Shown piece by piece: positions 1 to 5,600 of a DNA stretch of 8,869 nucleotides (the stretch's first letter is position 1; each line of letters begins with the position of its first letter). Location of the stretch: positions 1 through 8,869 of the forward strand of contig MVQZ01000003.1 of assembly GCA_002067565.1 (NCBI GenBank), written 5' to 3'. The position numbers and the translations under genes are program-made. The notes beneath the pieces are model-generated. The model had not been told where the DNA came from, searched no databases, and saw only the letters and a program-made list of their open reading frames with translations. Source of the DNA: Methanobacterium sp. PtaU1.Bin242 (GTDB lineage Archaea; Methanobacteriota; Methanobacteria; Methanobacteriales; Methanobacteriaceae).

Positions 1-305
1 ATGGTTCCTTCATGAGGCGCGTCTCTGGAGTGGACAGCACAAACTGCAACTTCTCCCCAATCTGTTTTCACCATAACAGTGTCCCAGTTGGCAACACCTA
101 ATTTTGCCATGTCTTTAGGGTCCATGTAAGCGACTCCACATACCTTTCGGTATTCGTCTTTAAGGGTTGAGCCTCTTTTTTTGCATGCTCCCTGATAGAT
201 GTCTGAGCCGGTATTCAGCATCATGTTCAACACTTTGTATTCTTTGGCTGTTGGTTCATCGAATTTAACAACTTTAGGAACGACGGGTCTTTCTATATAA
301 GTCAT
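1..305 (-). CDS. fwdD: Formylmethanofuran dehydrogenase subunit D, 5' part (runs off the left edge)
   Basis: The first 101 codons are visible, starting MTYIERPVVPKVV. FwdD is the small subunit that resembles the C-terminal molybdopterin-dinucleotide-binding domain of DMSO-reductase-type enzymes. With FwdB it holds the W/Mo bis-pterin site that reduces CO2 to formate, which is then passed to methanofuran. The stretch MMLNTGSDIYQGACKKRG (about residues 29-46) matches the family's conserved N-terminal pterin-binding segment, and AKLGVANWDTVMVKT followed by GEVAV has the expected beta-barrel pattern. The start is the ATG at 305, preceded by a GAGGTG ribosome binding site and only 9 nt after the fwdG stop, so it is co-transcribed with fwdG. 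The family is usually about 130 residues, so roughly 30 are missing at the edge. Assignment rests on the family pattern and on its position directly after FwdG. Confidence 0.88.
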   Translation of the reverse strand, partial: MTYIERPVVPKVVKFDEPTAKEYKVLNMMLNTGSDIYQGACKKRGSTLKDEYRKVCGVAYMDPKDMAKLGVANWDTVMVKTDWGEVAVCAVHSRDAPHEGT

Positions 306-314
306 TTTTACACC

Positions 315-545
315 TCATTCCAGCCAGATTGCATCTGTAGGGCAGAACTTTTGACATGTTCCGCATTTTGTGCATTTATCTTCGCTGAATAATTTTATTA
401 CTCCGTTTTCTACCATCATAATCGTTTCAGTAGTTTTGGATCCGTGTCCACCTGCCACTTCAGGGCTGATGGATACGTTTACCGGGCAGGCAACCACACA
501 AACTCCACATCCCAGGCAGTTATCTTGGTTTACTTTCAGTTCCAT
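315..545 (-). CDS. fwdG: Formylmethanofuran dehydrogenase subunit G, two-[4Fe-4S] ferredoxin
   Basis: This is a 76-residue ferredoxin with two complete CxxCxxCxxxCP motifs, at C10/C13/C16/C20 and C58/C61/C64/C68. A loop of about 38 residues (30-50, with GGHGSK) separates them. In the known Fwd complex FwdG relays electrons between the tungstopterin site in FwdB and the polyferredoxin FwdF; that role is taken from the family, not from this sequence. It lies 17 nt downstream of fwdF and 9 nt upstream of fwdD on the same strand, so the three are one transcription unit. The ATG at 545 has an AGGTGAT ribosome binding site, close to the archaeal consensus. No cluster ligand is missing. Confidence 0.93.
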   Translation of the reverse strand: MELKVNQDNCLGCGVCVVACPVNVSISPEVAGGHGSKTTETIMMVENGVIKLFSEDKCTKCGTCQKFCPTDAIWLE

Positions 546-562
546 ATAATATCACCTAATAG

Positions 563-1624
563 TTAGGATTTAAGAGATTCCATCTTGTTTTTCCATGATT
601 TGGATTTGGTTGGAGTGTAATTCACATCTGTTCTCTTAACATCTATTGCTTCCACGGGGCAGACTTTTCCACATGCTCCACAGTAGATGCAGAATCTTTC
701 ATCTTTGAATACTTTTTCAGGGATCTGTCCTGATTCTGCTGGTTTTGGGAATGATAATACATCACAAGGACAGATGTCAACGCAAGCACCACAAGTGGTA
801 CATTTATCCTGATCGATGCTTAATTCACCTTTAAATGGTTTTTTAACCTCAGCAGCGTCTACTGGGCATATCTCCTTACACCATCCACAATTGATGCATG
901 ATTCATCATCTATGAAAGAGCTTCCTTCGATTTCACTATCTTCTGGTTTCAGGTCGTAATCTCCGTATGAACAGCTTCTGCAAACTGCTTTTATAGCATC
1001 TACGGGACATGATTTTCTGCATATAAGACAGTAAACACATTTATCTTTGTCCACATATATGTCTGAAGATACTGTTGGATCAACTGACGTTGGTTCATGA
1101 TGTTCCATAACAATAGCATCTGCTGGACACATTTCCTCACAGACTCCACAGCTTATGCATGTATTCTTATCAATCTCTATTTCACCAGTCACCAGCTTAG
1201 ATCTGTCAGGTAAACTTCTAGCAATGGTTATGGCTTCTCTAGGGCATGCTGTTTCACATGCTTTACAATATATACATGTATCATCATCTATTTCTGCAGA
1301 TTTGATCAGGCTAGGATATTCGTCCATTTCTTTAATGGATATATCATCTAATTTGAATTCCAAAGCATCCGCTGGACATCCTACACTGCACATACCACAT
1401 AATACGCATTTATTTTCGTCTATGGATATTTTAGGCACTTCAGCACCTGTTCTTACAATTGCACCTATATCGCCGAGTTCTATTGCTTCTACAGGGCAGA
1501 TTTGTTCACAGATACCACAGCCAACACAAATTTCATCTTTGAAGGACAGTTCTCGTTTTTCTTCTGGTGAAGAACGTTTAACGCACATGTCCTTGGCTTT
1601 GACTTCCTTGGTATTAGCAACCAT
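563..1624 (-). CDS. fwdF: Formylmethanofuran dehydrogenase subunit F, eight-cluster polyferredoxin
   Basis: This 353-residue protein has eight complete CxxCxxCxxxCP motifs, beginning at C33, C73, C117, C156, C196, C243, C275 and C312. It therefore should bind eight [4Fe-4S] clusters, arranged as four 2x[4Fe-4S] ferredoxin modules. FwdF acts as the electron wire of the cytoplasmic Fwd complex and in known structures links neighbouring Fwd units. Length and cluster number match the FwdF family. Extra cysteines occur at C14, C215, C218 and C287; the C215/C218 pair forms an additional CxxC between motifs 5 and 6. The ATG at 1624 overlaps the end of the upstream HTH-ferredoxin gene by 11 nt and has a good GGAGG ribosome binding site, suggesting coupled translation. 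The C-terminus is a lysine-rich tail (about residues 330-353). Antisense open frames across this gene are coding shadows. Confidence 0.95.
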   Translation of the reverse strand: MVANTKEVKAKDMCVKRSSPEEKRELSFKDEICVGCGICEQICPVEAIELGDIGAIVRTGAEVPKISIDENKCVLCGMCSVGCPADALEFKLDDISIKEMDEYPSLIKSAEIDDDTCIYCKACETACPREAITIARSLPDRSKLVTGEIEIDKNTCISCGVCEEMCPADAIVMEHHEPTSVDPTVSSDIYVDKDKCVYCLICRKSCPVDAIKAVCRSCSYGDYDLKPEDSEIEGSSFIDDESCINCGWCKEICPVDAAEVKKPFKGELSIDQDKCTTCGACVDICPCDVLSFPKPAESGQIPEKVFKDERFCIYCGACGKVCPVEAIDVKRTDVNYTPTKSKSWKNKMESLKS

Positions 1625-2075
1625 TTTTTTCCTCCGAGATTTTTATTGAATTGGTGGGACAAACATCCCCACACATAAGACACCCACAGCACCATTCAGA
1701 ATCAATGTGTGCCTTAAGATCATCTAACACAATGGCATTCATCAGACATGTATCTGCACAGAGCCCACAACCAATACAGGAATCTTCAACTGTTGCATGA
1801 AATTCCTTTTTCGAGCATGTTTTCACTATGATCCTTGTTTTTTCACTGTCATTTAAGAGTGCGAAGGTTAAAGTTAGGAAATCTCTAGGACAAAACTTGG
1901 TTATTATCTCTGCTACTTCGATAGAATTCCAAGACAAATTTCGGCCATTTAAATAGTGTGAAACGGTTGATCTGTCCATTTCAAGTATTTTGGCAACTTC
2001 CTTTTGATTGTACCCATCTCTTATAAGCTCCACTGCTGTCAGATACTTCAATCCTGAAACTATATGTTTTGGCAT
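1614..2075 (-). CDS. fwdH: HTH-ferredoxin fusion leading the fwd operon (FwdH type), possible redox-sensing regulator
   Basis: This is a 153-residue two-part protein. Residues about 8-48 form a helix-turn-helix of the Xre/sigma-like kind: GYNQKEVAKILEMDRSTVSH, followed by YLNGRN, with the turn and recognition helix at MDRSTVSHYL. Residues 96-146 form a two-cluster ferredoxin with ligands C100/C103/C106/C110 and C129/C132/C135/C139. The first motif ends C-LMN instead of the usual CP. Additional cysteines are C62, C87, C130 and C153. It is the first gene of the fwdH-F-G-D transcript and overlaps fwdF by 11 nt. The ATG at 2075 is preceded by a GGTG ribosome binding site. FwdH names the gene at this place in Methanothermobacter operons, and I assign the symbol mainly by position. 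FwdH is not among the subunits (A, B, C, D, F, G) of the crystallised Fwd complex, so a DNA-binding, Fe-S-sensing autoregulator is a reasonable inference. A structural or assembly ferredoxin remains possible. Confidence 0.75.
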   Translation of the reverse strand: MPKHIVSGLKYLTAVELIRDGYNQKEVAKILEMDRSTVSHYLNGRNLSWNSIEVAEIITKFCPRDFLTLTFALLNDSEKTRIIVKTCSKKEFHATVEDSCIGCGLCADTCLMNAIVLDDLKAHIDSEWCCGCLMCGDVCPTNSIKISEEKNGC

Positions 2076-2115
2076 TTGGACACCATGTGTGTTAATTACA
2101 CTTTACTATACCTAT

Positions 2116-2160
2116 GATATATATATTCCTACTAAAAACTAATCGGTAGATATATATATT
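2116..2160. repeat. Direct repeat GATATATATATT, two exact copies 33 bp apart
   Basis: The 12-mer GATATATATATT occurs at 2116-2127 and again at 2149-2160. The 33-bp period is close to three DNA helical turns, so both copies lie on the same face of the helix. Between them, CCTAC at 2128-2132 faces GGTAG at 2145-2149, giving a small inverted component. The site sits in the likely promoter of the fwd operon. It could be an operator, or tandem TATA boxes; simple AT-richness makes a chance origin possible. Confidence 0.5.
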
Positions 2161-2162
2161 GA

Positions 2163-2179
2163 AGTGTATTTATAACACT
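2163..2179. repeat. Inverted repeat AGTGT-N7-ACACT upstream of fwdH
   Basis: AGTGT at 2163-2167 and ACACT at 2175-2179 are perfect reverse complements around a 7-nt spacer. The spacer contains the TTATAAATA-type TATA candidate of the minus strand. A related element, GTGT-N5-ACAC, lies at 2089-2101 just before the fwdH ribosome binding site. Two similar dyads flanking the promoter fit an operator pair, but the arms are short and no protein is known to me for this motif. Confidence 0.35.
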
Positions 2180-2180
2180 A

Positions 2181-2478
2181 ATTATTCTGTAACTGAGATA
2201 ATTAAAACCAGTCTCATTATTAAAAATCCCCTGATAAAGTATATTTAACCATAAAACGCTGCACTCATATTAACTCTATACCAAAAATTATATTATTCCA
2301 CTTAATTTTTAAATAAAACCTTTTTTATCATTTGAATATACATAAATAGCTATTAAAATGAAATTCAATATAAATAATTCAATATTGTTAATAAAATAAT
2401 GTAATAAAAAAAAATTTGTAATTTATATATCTGAGATTCATTATTATTAAATTGCCAATAAAAAAAACTAAAAGGGTA
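2181..2478. other. AT-rich intergenic stretch between the divergent fwd and mobB promoters
   Basis: I find no coding sequence here. The stretch is strongly AT-rich with runs of A and T. It contains a 7-bp inverted repeat TAATTAT/ATAATTA (2179-2185 and 2198-2204) and a 10-bp direct repeat AATTCAATAT at 2362-2371 and 2376-2385. Both are within what AT bias can produce. No convincing small RNA, riboswitch or structured leader is visible. Confidence 0.5.
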
Positions 2479-2487
2479 TTTATATAA
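2479..2487 (+). promoter_or_regulatory. Candidate TATA box of mobB-moaA
   Basis: TTTATATAA matches the archaeal box A consensus well. With usual spacing the transcript would begin near 2505-2510, right at the ribosome binding site, so the leader would be very short. Alternative AT-rich boxes upstream cannot be excluded. Confidence 0.5.
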
Positions 2488-2507
2488 TTAATGCATTGAT
2501 ATTTTTT

Positions 2508-2513
2508 AGGAGG
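2508..2513 (+). promoter_or_regulatory. Ribosome binding site that fixes the mobB start at 2520
   Basis: AGGAGG lies 6 nt before the ATG at 2520. An in-frame TTG at 2496 would place this AGGAGG inside the coding sequence and add an arginine-rich leader of eight residues ahead of the P-loop strand. The 2520 start is therefore preferred. Confidence 0.85.
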
Positions 2514-2519
2514 CGTTTT

Positions 2520-3224
2520 ATGAAGATATTGGGAGTTGCAGGTACAAAAAACACAGGTAAAACCACTTTAGTTACTTTAATAGTCCGAGAACTGGTAAAA
2601 AGAGGTTATCAGGTAGGTACTATCAAACACACCCATCATGAATTCGATTTAGAAGGCAGGGACACTTGGAAACACCGCGAAGCTGGTGCTGAACTAGTGG
2701 TGGGAGCTGGAGATGACACCTTCTTTCTGGTAAATGAAAGGTTTGAACTTGAAAAAATCCTTAAAATCATCAAATGTATTAAAGAACTTGATTATATAGT
2801 TATTGAAGGGTTTAAATTTTCTAATTATCCTAAAATATCAACAACAGAAGTTACTGACGATTTTACTATATCTAATGTGAATGTATTTGAAATAAATGAT
2901 GAAGATGTCATTAATCTGGTGGATTTGGTTGAAGAAAGAACTTATGGATTAATTCCCGGTTCTGACTGCGGAAATTGTGGTTATGATAACTGTCTGGATA
3001 TGGCCCAAGCCATAATCAAGGGAAAAATTACAGAAGATAAGTGTAAAATGAAAAAACTGGATGAAGTACAGCTTTTCATTGGAGATAAAATGATTCCCTT
3101 AAATCCCTTTGTACAGGATTTCATGAAAAAAAGTTTGATGGGAATGATAAGTACACTTAAAACCGGTGAGACTAAAATTCCACAAGAAAAACTGGAGTTG
3201 CTGATTAAAAATGGTGAAGACTGA
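2520..3224 (+). CDS. mobB: Molybdopterin-guanine dinucleotide biosynthesis protein MobB with fused Fe-S domain
   Basis: This 234-residue protein starts MKILGVAGTKNTGKTTL. Residues 1-135 are the MobB P-loop GTPase domain, with a Walker A motif GTKNTGKT (8-15) and the family signature GTIKHTHHEFDLEG (33-46) followed by DTWKHREAGA. MobB assists MobA in adding GMP to molybdopterin, giving the guanine dinucleotide cofactor used by formylmethanofuran dehydrogenase. Residues 143-176 form a second domain, GLIPGSDCGNCGYDNC followed by C175. The C150/C153/C158/C175 pattern resembles the FeS domain of RnfB and CODH/acetyl-CoA synthase subunits. A third segment (about 183-212, FIGDKMIPLNPFVQDF) completes the C-terminus. 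The FeS extension is absent from bacterial MobB. The gene diverges from the fwd operon and overlaps moaA by 14 nt. Confidence 0.88.
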   Translation: MKILGVAGTKNTGKTTLVTLIVRELVKRGYQVGTIKHTHHEFDLEGRDTWKHREAGAELVVGAGDDTFFLVNERFELEKILKIIKCIKELDYIVIEGFKFSNYPKISTTEVTDDFTISNVNVFEINDEDVINLVDLVEERTYGLIPGSDCGNCGYDNCLDMAQAIIKGKITEDKCKMKKLDEVQLFIGDKMIPLNPFVQDFMKKSLMGMISTLKTGETKIPQEKLELLIKNGED

Positions 3225-4137
3225 TAATTTCCAGAGGCCGGTTCTATCCCTCCGCATCTCCATAACCAGCCGTTGCAACATCAACTGTTTTTACTGCCAT
3301 CATGATGGTGTCATCCCTAAACAATACGAAATGACCCCCTCAGAAATAGAAAGAATCTCCAGGATAGCAAAAAATCTGGGAATAAAAAAAATACGGCTTT
3401 CAGGTGGAGAACCCCTCATAAGAGGAGACATAATAGATATTGTTAAAAGAATATCTGCTTTAGGATTCCAGGATGTGTCACTAACCACTAACGGAACTCT
3501 CCTAAAAGAATATGCGCAAAAATTAAAAGAAGCTGGACTTAACCGAGTAAATGTAAGTTTCGACACCCTTAATCCTGAAACTTATCGTTTCATCACCCAA
3601 AGTAACTACTTAAACCAGGTGAAAGAAGGGATTAAAGAAGCAGTTAAGGCGGATCTTTATCCGGTTAAGGTGAATATGGTAATTATGAGGGACTTAAACC
3701 ATCAGGAGATATGGGATATGTTCCAGTTTTGTAAAGAAACCGGAGCAATACTACAGATCATAGAGCTGCTTAAAACCGAAAGCTGTCCTGATACTGATTT
3801 TTTCGATGATTATCACTACGATATAGGCATCATCGAGGGAGAACTGAAGGAAAAAGCAACTGACATCAAAACCCGGCCCTTCATGCAAGACCGGAAGAAG
3901 TATTTCTTGGAAGGCAGCGAAATCGAAGTGGTTCGCCCTATGGATAACACCGAATTCTGTAAAAACTGCACCCGCCTCAGAATAACCCCTGATGGTAATT
4001 TAAAACCATGTTTACTCAGAAATGATAATCTAGTGGATCTTATGGAGCCCATTCGACGTGGAGATTCTGATGAAAAACTGGAAAAACTGTTTTTAGAAGC
4101 CATATCCAATCGTGAGCCCTACTATGATCATTGTTGA
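3211..4137 (+). CDS. moaA: GTP 3',8-cyclase MoaA, radical SAM enzyme of molybdopterin synthesis
   Basis: This 308-residue protein catalyses the first step of molybdopterin synthesis, converting GTP to 3',8-cyclo-7,8-dihydro-GTP. The radical SAM motif is SRCNINCFYC with C22/C26/C29 binding the SAM-cleaving [4Fe-4S] cluster, followed by the GGEP SAM-binding motif at 65-68 and TTNG at 92-95. The second, substrate-binding cluster of MoaA is seen as C250/C253 and C267 in the pattern CKNCTRLRITPDG-N-LKPC, which separates it from other radical SAM families. Its start overlaps the end of mobB by 14 nt, indicating translational coupling; no strong ribosome binding site is close to the ATG. The protein ends YYDHC and so lacks the C-terminal Gly-Gly known from bacterial and human MoaA. 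A run of eight T follows about 50 nt downstream. Confidence 0.92.
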   Translation: MVKTDNFQRPVLSLRISITSRCNINCFYCHHDGVIPKQYEMTPSEIERISRIAKNLGIKKIRLSGGEPLIRGDIIDIVKRISALGFQDVSLTTNGTLLKEYAQKLKEAGLNRVNVSFDTLNPETYRFITQSNYLNQVKEGIKEAVKADLYPVKVNMVIMRDLNHQEIWDMFQFCKETGAILQIIELLKTESCPDTDFFDDYHYDIGIIEGELKEKATDIKTRPFMQDRKKYFLEGSEIEVVRPMDNTEFCKNCTRLRITPDGNLKPCLLRNDNLVDLMEPIRRGDSDEKLEKLFLEAISNREPYYDHC

Positions 4138-4188
4138 TTGTTTAACCAGTAAGATCACTCTATCTATAATCTATTAGATCATCGACTA

Positions 4189-4196
4189 TTTTTTTT
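4189..4196 (+). terminator. Poly-T terminator candidate after moaA
   Basis: Eight consecutive T lie 52 nt after the moaA stop. Archaeal RNA polymerase often terminates at such T tracts without a stable hairpin. No strong stem precedes it. The remainder of the gap to 4345 is AT-rich and appears non-coding. Confidence 0.5.
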
Positions 4197-4290
4197 AAAA
4201 ATCTTTACCCAAATAAAACAATGTATTCTAAACAAAAAAATATCTCAATAATTACTTTAAAATACCTCGCCCTCAAAACGAAGGTATAAA

Positions 4291-4300
4291 AAAATATATT
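4291..4300 (+). promoter_or_regulatory. Candidate TATA box for the carboxymuconolactone decarboxylase-family gene
   Basis: AAAATATATT is centred about 50 nt before the ATG at 4346, so transcription would begin near 4320 with a leader of about 25 nt that includes the GGGAGGT ribosome binding site (4331-4337). Other AT-rich boxes nearby are possible. Confidence 0.4.
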
Positions 4301-4345
4301 CATTAAATTAAACATAATTGAAGTGTTTAAGGGAGGTTTAACCAT

Positions 4346-4669
4346 ATGAAGGATCAACCAAATGAGGAATTACCACCACATTATAAGAGTATAAGGAATC
4401 GTTTTGGAGATTATGGCAAAATTTTAGCGGAACTGGGCCAAGTAGTCAGAGATTCAGGACCTTTAGATAATAAAACCTCTGAATTGATACAGCTCGCCGC
4501 AGCAGCAACCCTGCGCTCAGAGGGAGCTGTGCATAGTCACGCTAAAAGGGCTATGGATCTTGGTGCGTCTCCTGAGGAAGTATATCACACTTTAATACTA
4601 CTCACCAGCACCATAGGCTTTCCCAATGTAGCTGCATCCATATCATGGGTGGATGACCTTTTTGAATGA
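4346..4669 (+). CDS. Carboxymuconolactone decarboxylase (CMD/AhpD-fold) family protein without cysteines
   Basis: This 107-residue all-helical protein fits the CMD family (AhpD-like fold). The core is LDNKTSELIQLAAAATLRSEGAVHSHAKRAMDLGASPEEV (residues 40-79 in the visible order), with the typical xxGAxxxEV helix start and a C-terminal hydrophobic helix with GFPN (91-94). AhpD-type members use a CxxC pair for peroxide or disulfide chemistry, but here the equivalent place reads EGAVHSH (59-65) and the protein contains no cysteine at all. AhpD-like peroxidase activity is therefore unlikely; histidines 63 and 65 are candidates for a different active site. The start has a strong GGGAGGT ribosome binding site. 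It stands alone between a T tract after moaA and a T tract after its own end. Substrate and role are unknown; I give no gene symbol. Confidence 0.82.
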   Translation: MKDQPNEELPPHYKSIRNRFGDYGKILAELGQVVRDSGPLDNKTSELIQLAAAATLRSEGAVHSHAKRAMDLGASPEEVYHTLILLTSTIGFPNVAASISWVDDLFE

Positions 4670-4722
4670 TTAATTACTCGAATCCTGCCAAATCCAGGTT
4701 TTAATACCCTAATTAATTTAAA

Positions 4723-4729
4723 TTTTTTT
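4723..4729 (+). terminator. Poly-T terminator candidate after the CMD-family gene
   Basis: Seven T in a row lie 54 nt after the stop at 4669, inside an AAATTTTTTTAAAATT block. Consistent with T-tract termination in archaea; no stable stem precedes it. Confidence 0.4.
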
Positions 4730-4793
4730 AAAATTCTATATTGATGATAATATAATTGATTATAAAACCCCTAAAGAGGTAAATAAATACTAG

Positions 4794-4853
4794 AAATGGT
4801 TAAAAACATGACCACTCTGCTAAAAATGGTTAAAAACATACCCACCCTACGAA
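4794..4853. repeat. Two tandem copies of a 30-bp unit
   Basis: The unit begins AAATGGTTAAAAACAT and occupies 4794-4823 and 4824-4853. The first 16 bases are identical and about 25 of 30 match overall; the differences cluster in the second half (GACCACTCTGC against ACCCACCCTAC). It lies in the 276-bp gap between two convergent genes. Just after the second copy, TACCCA (4839-4844) pairs with TGGGTA (4858-4863). Two copies only and no spacer, so this is not a CRISPR. Function unknown. Confidence 0.7.
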
Positions 4854-4880
4854 TTAATGGGTAAATTTTCCCGCTAGAGG

Positions 4881-4906
4881 AAAAAATTATTTTCGATAAA
4901 GAAAAT
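4881..4906 (-). terminator. Hairpin plus T tract after hxlB
   Basis: On the minus strand, ATTTTC (4906-4901) pairs perfectly with GAAAAT (4894-4889) around a 6-nt loop and is followed by TTTTTT (4886-4881), about 40 nt after the hxlB stop. This has the form of an intrinsic terminator. A second short stem, TTTTCC/GGAAAA (4866-4871 and 4879-4884), overlaps it. The convergent gene to the left ends at 4669. Confidence 0.5.
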
Positions 4907-4945
4907 TGATAATAATAAGTGAAACAGAATTTGGTGATCTGATTA

Positions 4946-5530
4946 TCACTCCAGTACCGTGTGTCTTTGTTTTAAATCTTCTTCGGTCTTACCCATGTCC
5001 ACCATAAGTTGCGCTATAACCGCATCTAAGAATATGAGGGTGGTGACTTCAAATAAGGTTCCCAGTGGGGATAGGGATTGGTGTTTCCCGTTTATCTGCC
5101 TTCTGATATAATTTTTCTCTGAATCGATTTTAGTTCGTCCTTTAATATGTACTACCAGATCTGCCATGTTACCCACTGTGGAATCCACATATGATGTGAC
5201 TGCAATGATCTTGGCTCCCCTTTTTTTTGCAATTTGGGCAGTGCTTATGATGTAACTGGTCTCTCCTGAGCCAGAAATAGCCAGAAGACAATCTTTATCT
5301 CCAATAGCTGGTGTTATTGTTTCTCCAACCACATAAACTCCTATTCCCAAATGCATAAGTCGCATGGCAAATGCCTTGGCCACTAACCCTGATCTACCCA
5401 GTCCCAGCAGGAAAACATTTTCACATGATCTCAAAAGGTTAAGCATCTCTTTAACGCTGTTTTGGTCAAGTTCATCTGAAACAGTTATTATATTATCCAC
5501 TATTTCTTCTATTGCATCGTTTAAAATCAT
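4946..5530 (-). CDS. hxlB: 6-phospho-3-hexuloisomerase, SIS-domain protein
   Basis: This 194-residue protein is a single SIS (sugar isomerase) domain. Key segments are FLLGLGRSGLVAKAFAMRLMH (39-60, read with GRSG at 45-48), VYVVGETITPAIG (65-77), the phosphosugar-binding ISGSGET (85-91) and PLGTLFE (155-161), all characteristic of HxlB. The enzyme interconverts fructose 6-phosphate and 3-hexulose 6-phosphate. In archaea without an oxidative pentose phosphate route, it works with hexulose-phosphate synthase to make ribulose 5-phosphate and formaldehyde. The partner hxlA/fae is not in this window. The ATG at 5530 has a TGGTGA ribosome binding site. The gene diverges from the ModE-like regulator over 229 bp and converges on the CMD-family gene. 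Other SIS-domain functions are less likely given the full-length match of motifs. Confidence 0.88.
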   Translation of the reverse strand: MILNDAIEEIVDNIITVSDELDQNSVKEMLNLLRSCENVFLLGLGRSGLVAKAFAMRLMHLGIGVYVVGETITPAIGDKDCLLAISGSGETSYIISTAQIAKKRGAKIIAVTSYVDSTVGNMADLVVHIKGRTKIDSEKNYIRRQINGKHQSLSPLGTLFEVTTLIFLDAVIAQLMVDMGKTEEDLKQRHTVLE

Positions 5531-5600
5531 ATATTCACCAGATAAAGACTAATAACTAGGATAATTATTTCTATCACTTATCTATAACTGTTCATATTCT

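Larger units (their letters stand above)
2101..2180 (-). promoter_or_regulatory. Candidate promoter region of the fwd operon
   Basis: Two TATA-box candidates are readable on the minus strand. One is an AT-alternating block at 2118-2127 (ATATATATAT), which would put the transcript start near 2095 and give a leader of about 20 nt. The other is TTATAAATA at about 2167-2175, which would start near 2140 and give a leader of about 65 nt. Both are AT-rich in AT-rich surroundings, so the choice between them cannot be made by eye. Repeats in the same stretch, listed separately, suggest operator sites. Confidence 0.45.

Noticed and set aside
1155..1649. Long open frame on the plus strand opposite fwdF
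   Set aside because: It is antisense to an eight-motif ferredoxin gene whose CxxCxxCxxxCP pattern is certain; the frame has no recognisable domain or ribosome binding site and arises from the repeated codon pattern of the true gene.
2362..2385. Direct repeat AATTCAATAT, two copies 14 bp apart
   Set aside because: Short and made almost wholly of A and T in an AT-rich gap; not distinguishable from chance without comparison to relatives.
2496..2519. Upstream TTG start for mobB
   Set aside because: It would encode the AGGAGG ribosome binding site as Arg-Arg and put eight extra residues before the P-loop strand; the ATG at 2520 has ideal spacing.
3300..3566. Minus-strand open frame inside moaA
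   Set aside because: Antisense shadow of a gene with clear radical SAM motifs; no independent coding evidence.
3816..4109. Minus-strand open frame near the end of moaA
   Set aside because: Antisense to the C-terminal Fe-S motif region of moaA, with no domain or ribosome binding site.
4794..4853. CRISPR-like array
   Set aside because: Only two abutting units, no spacers, and no cas genes nearby.
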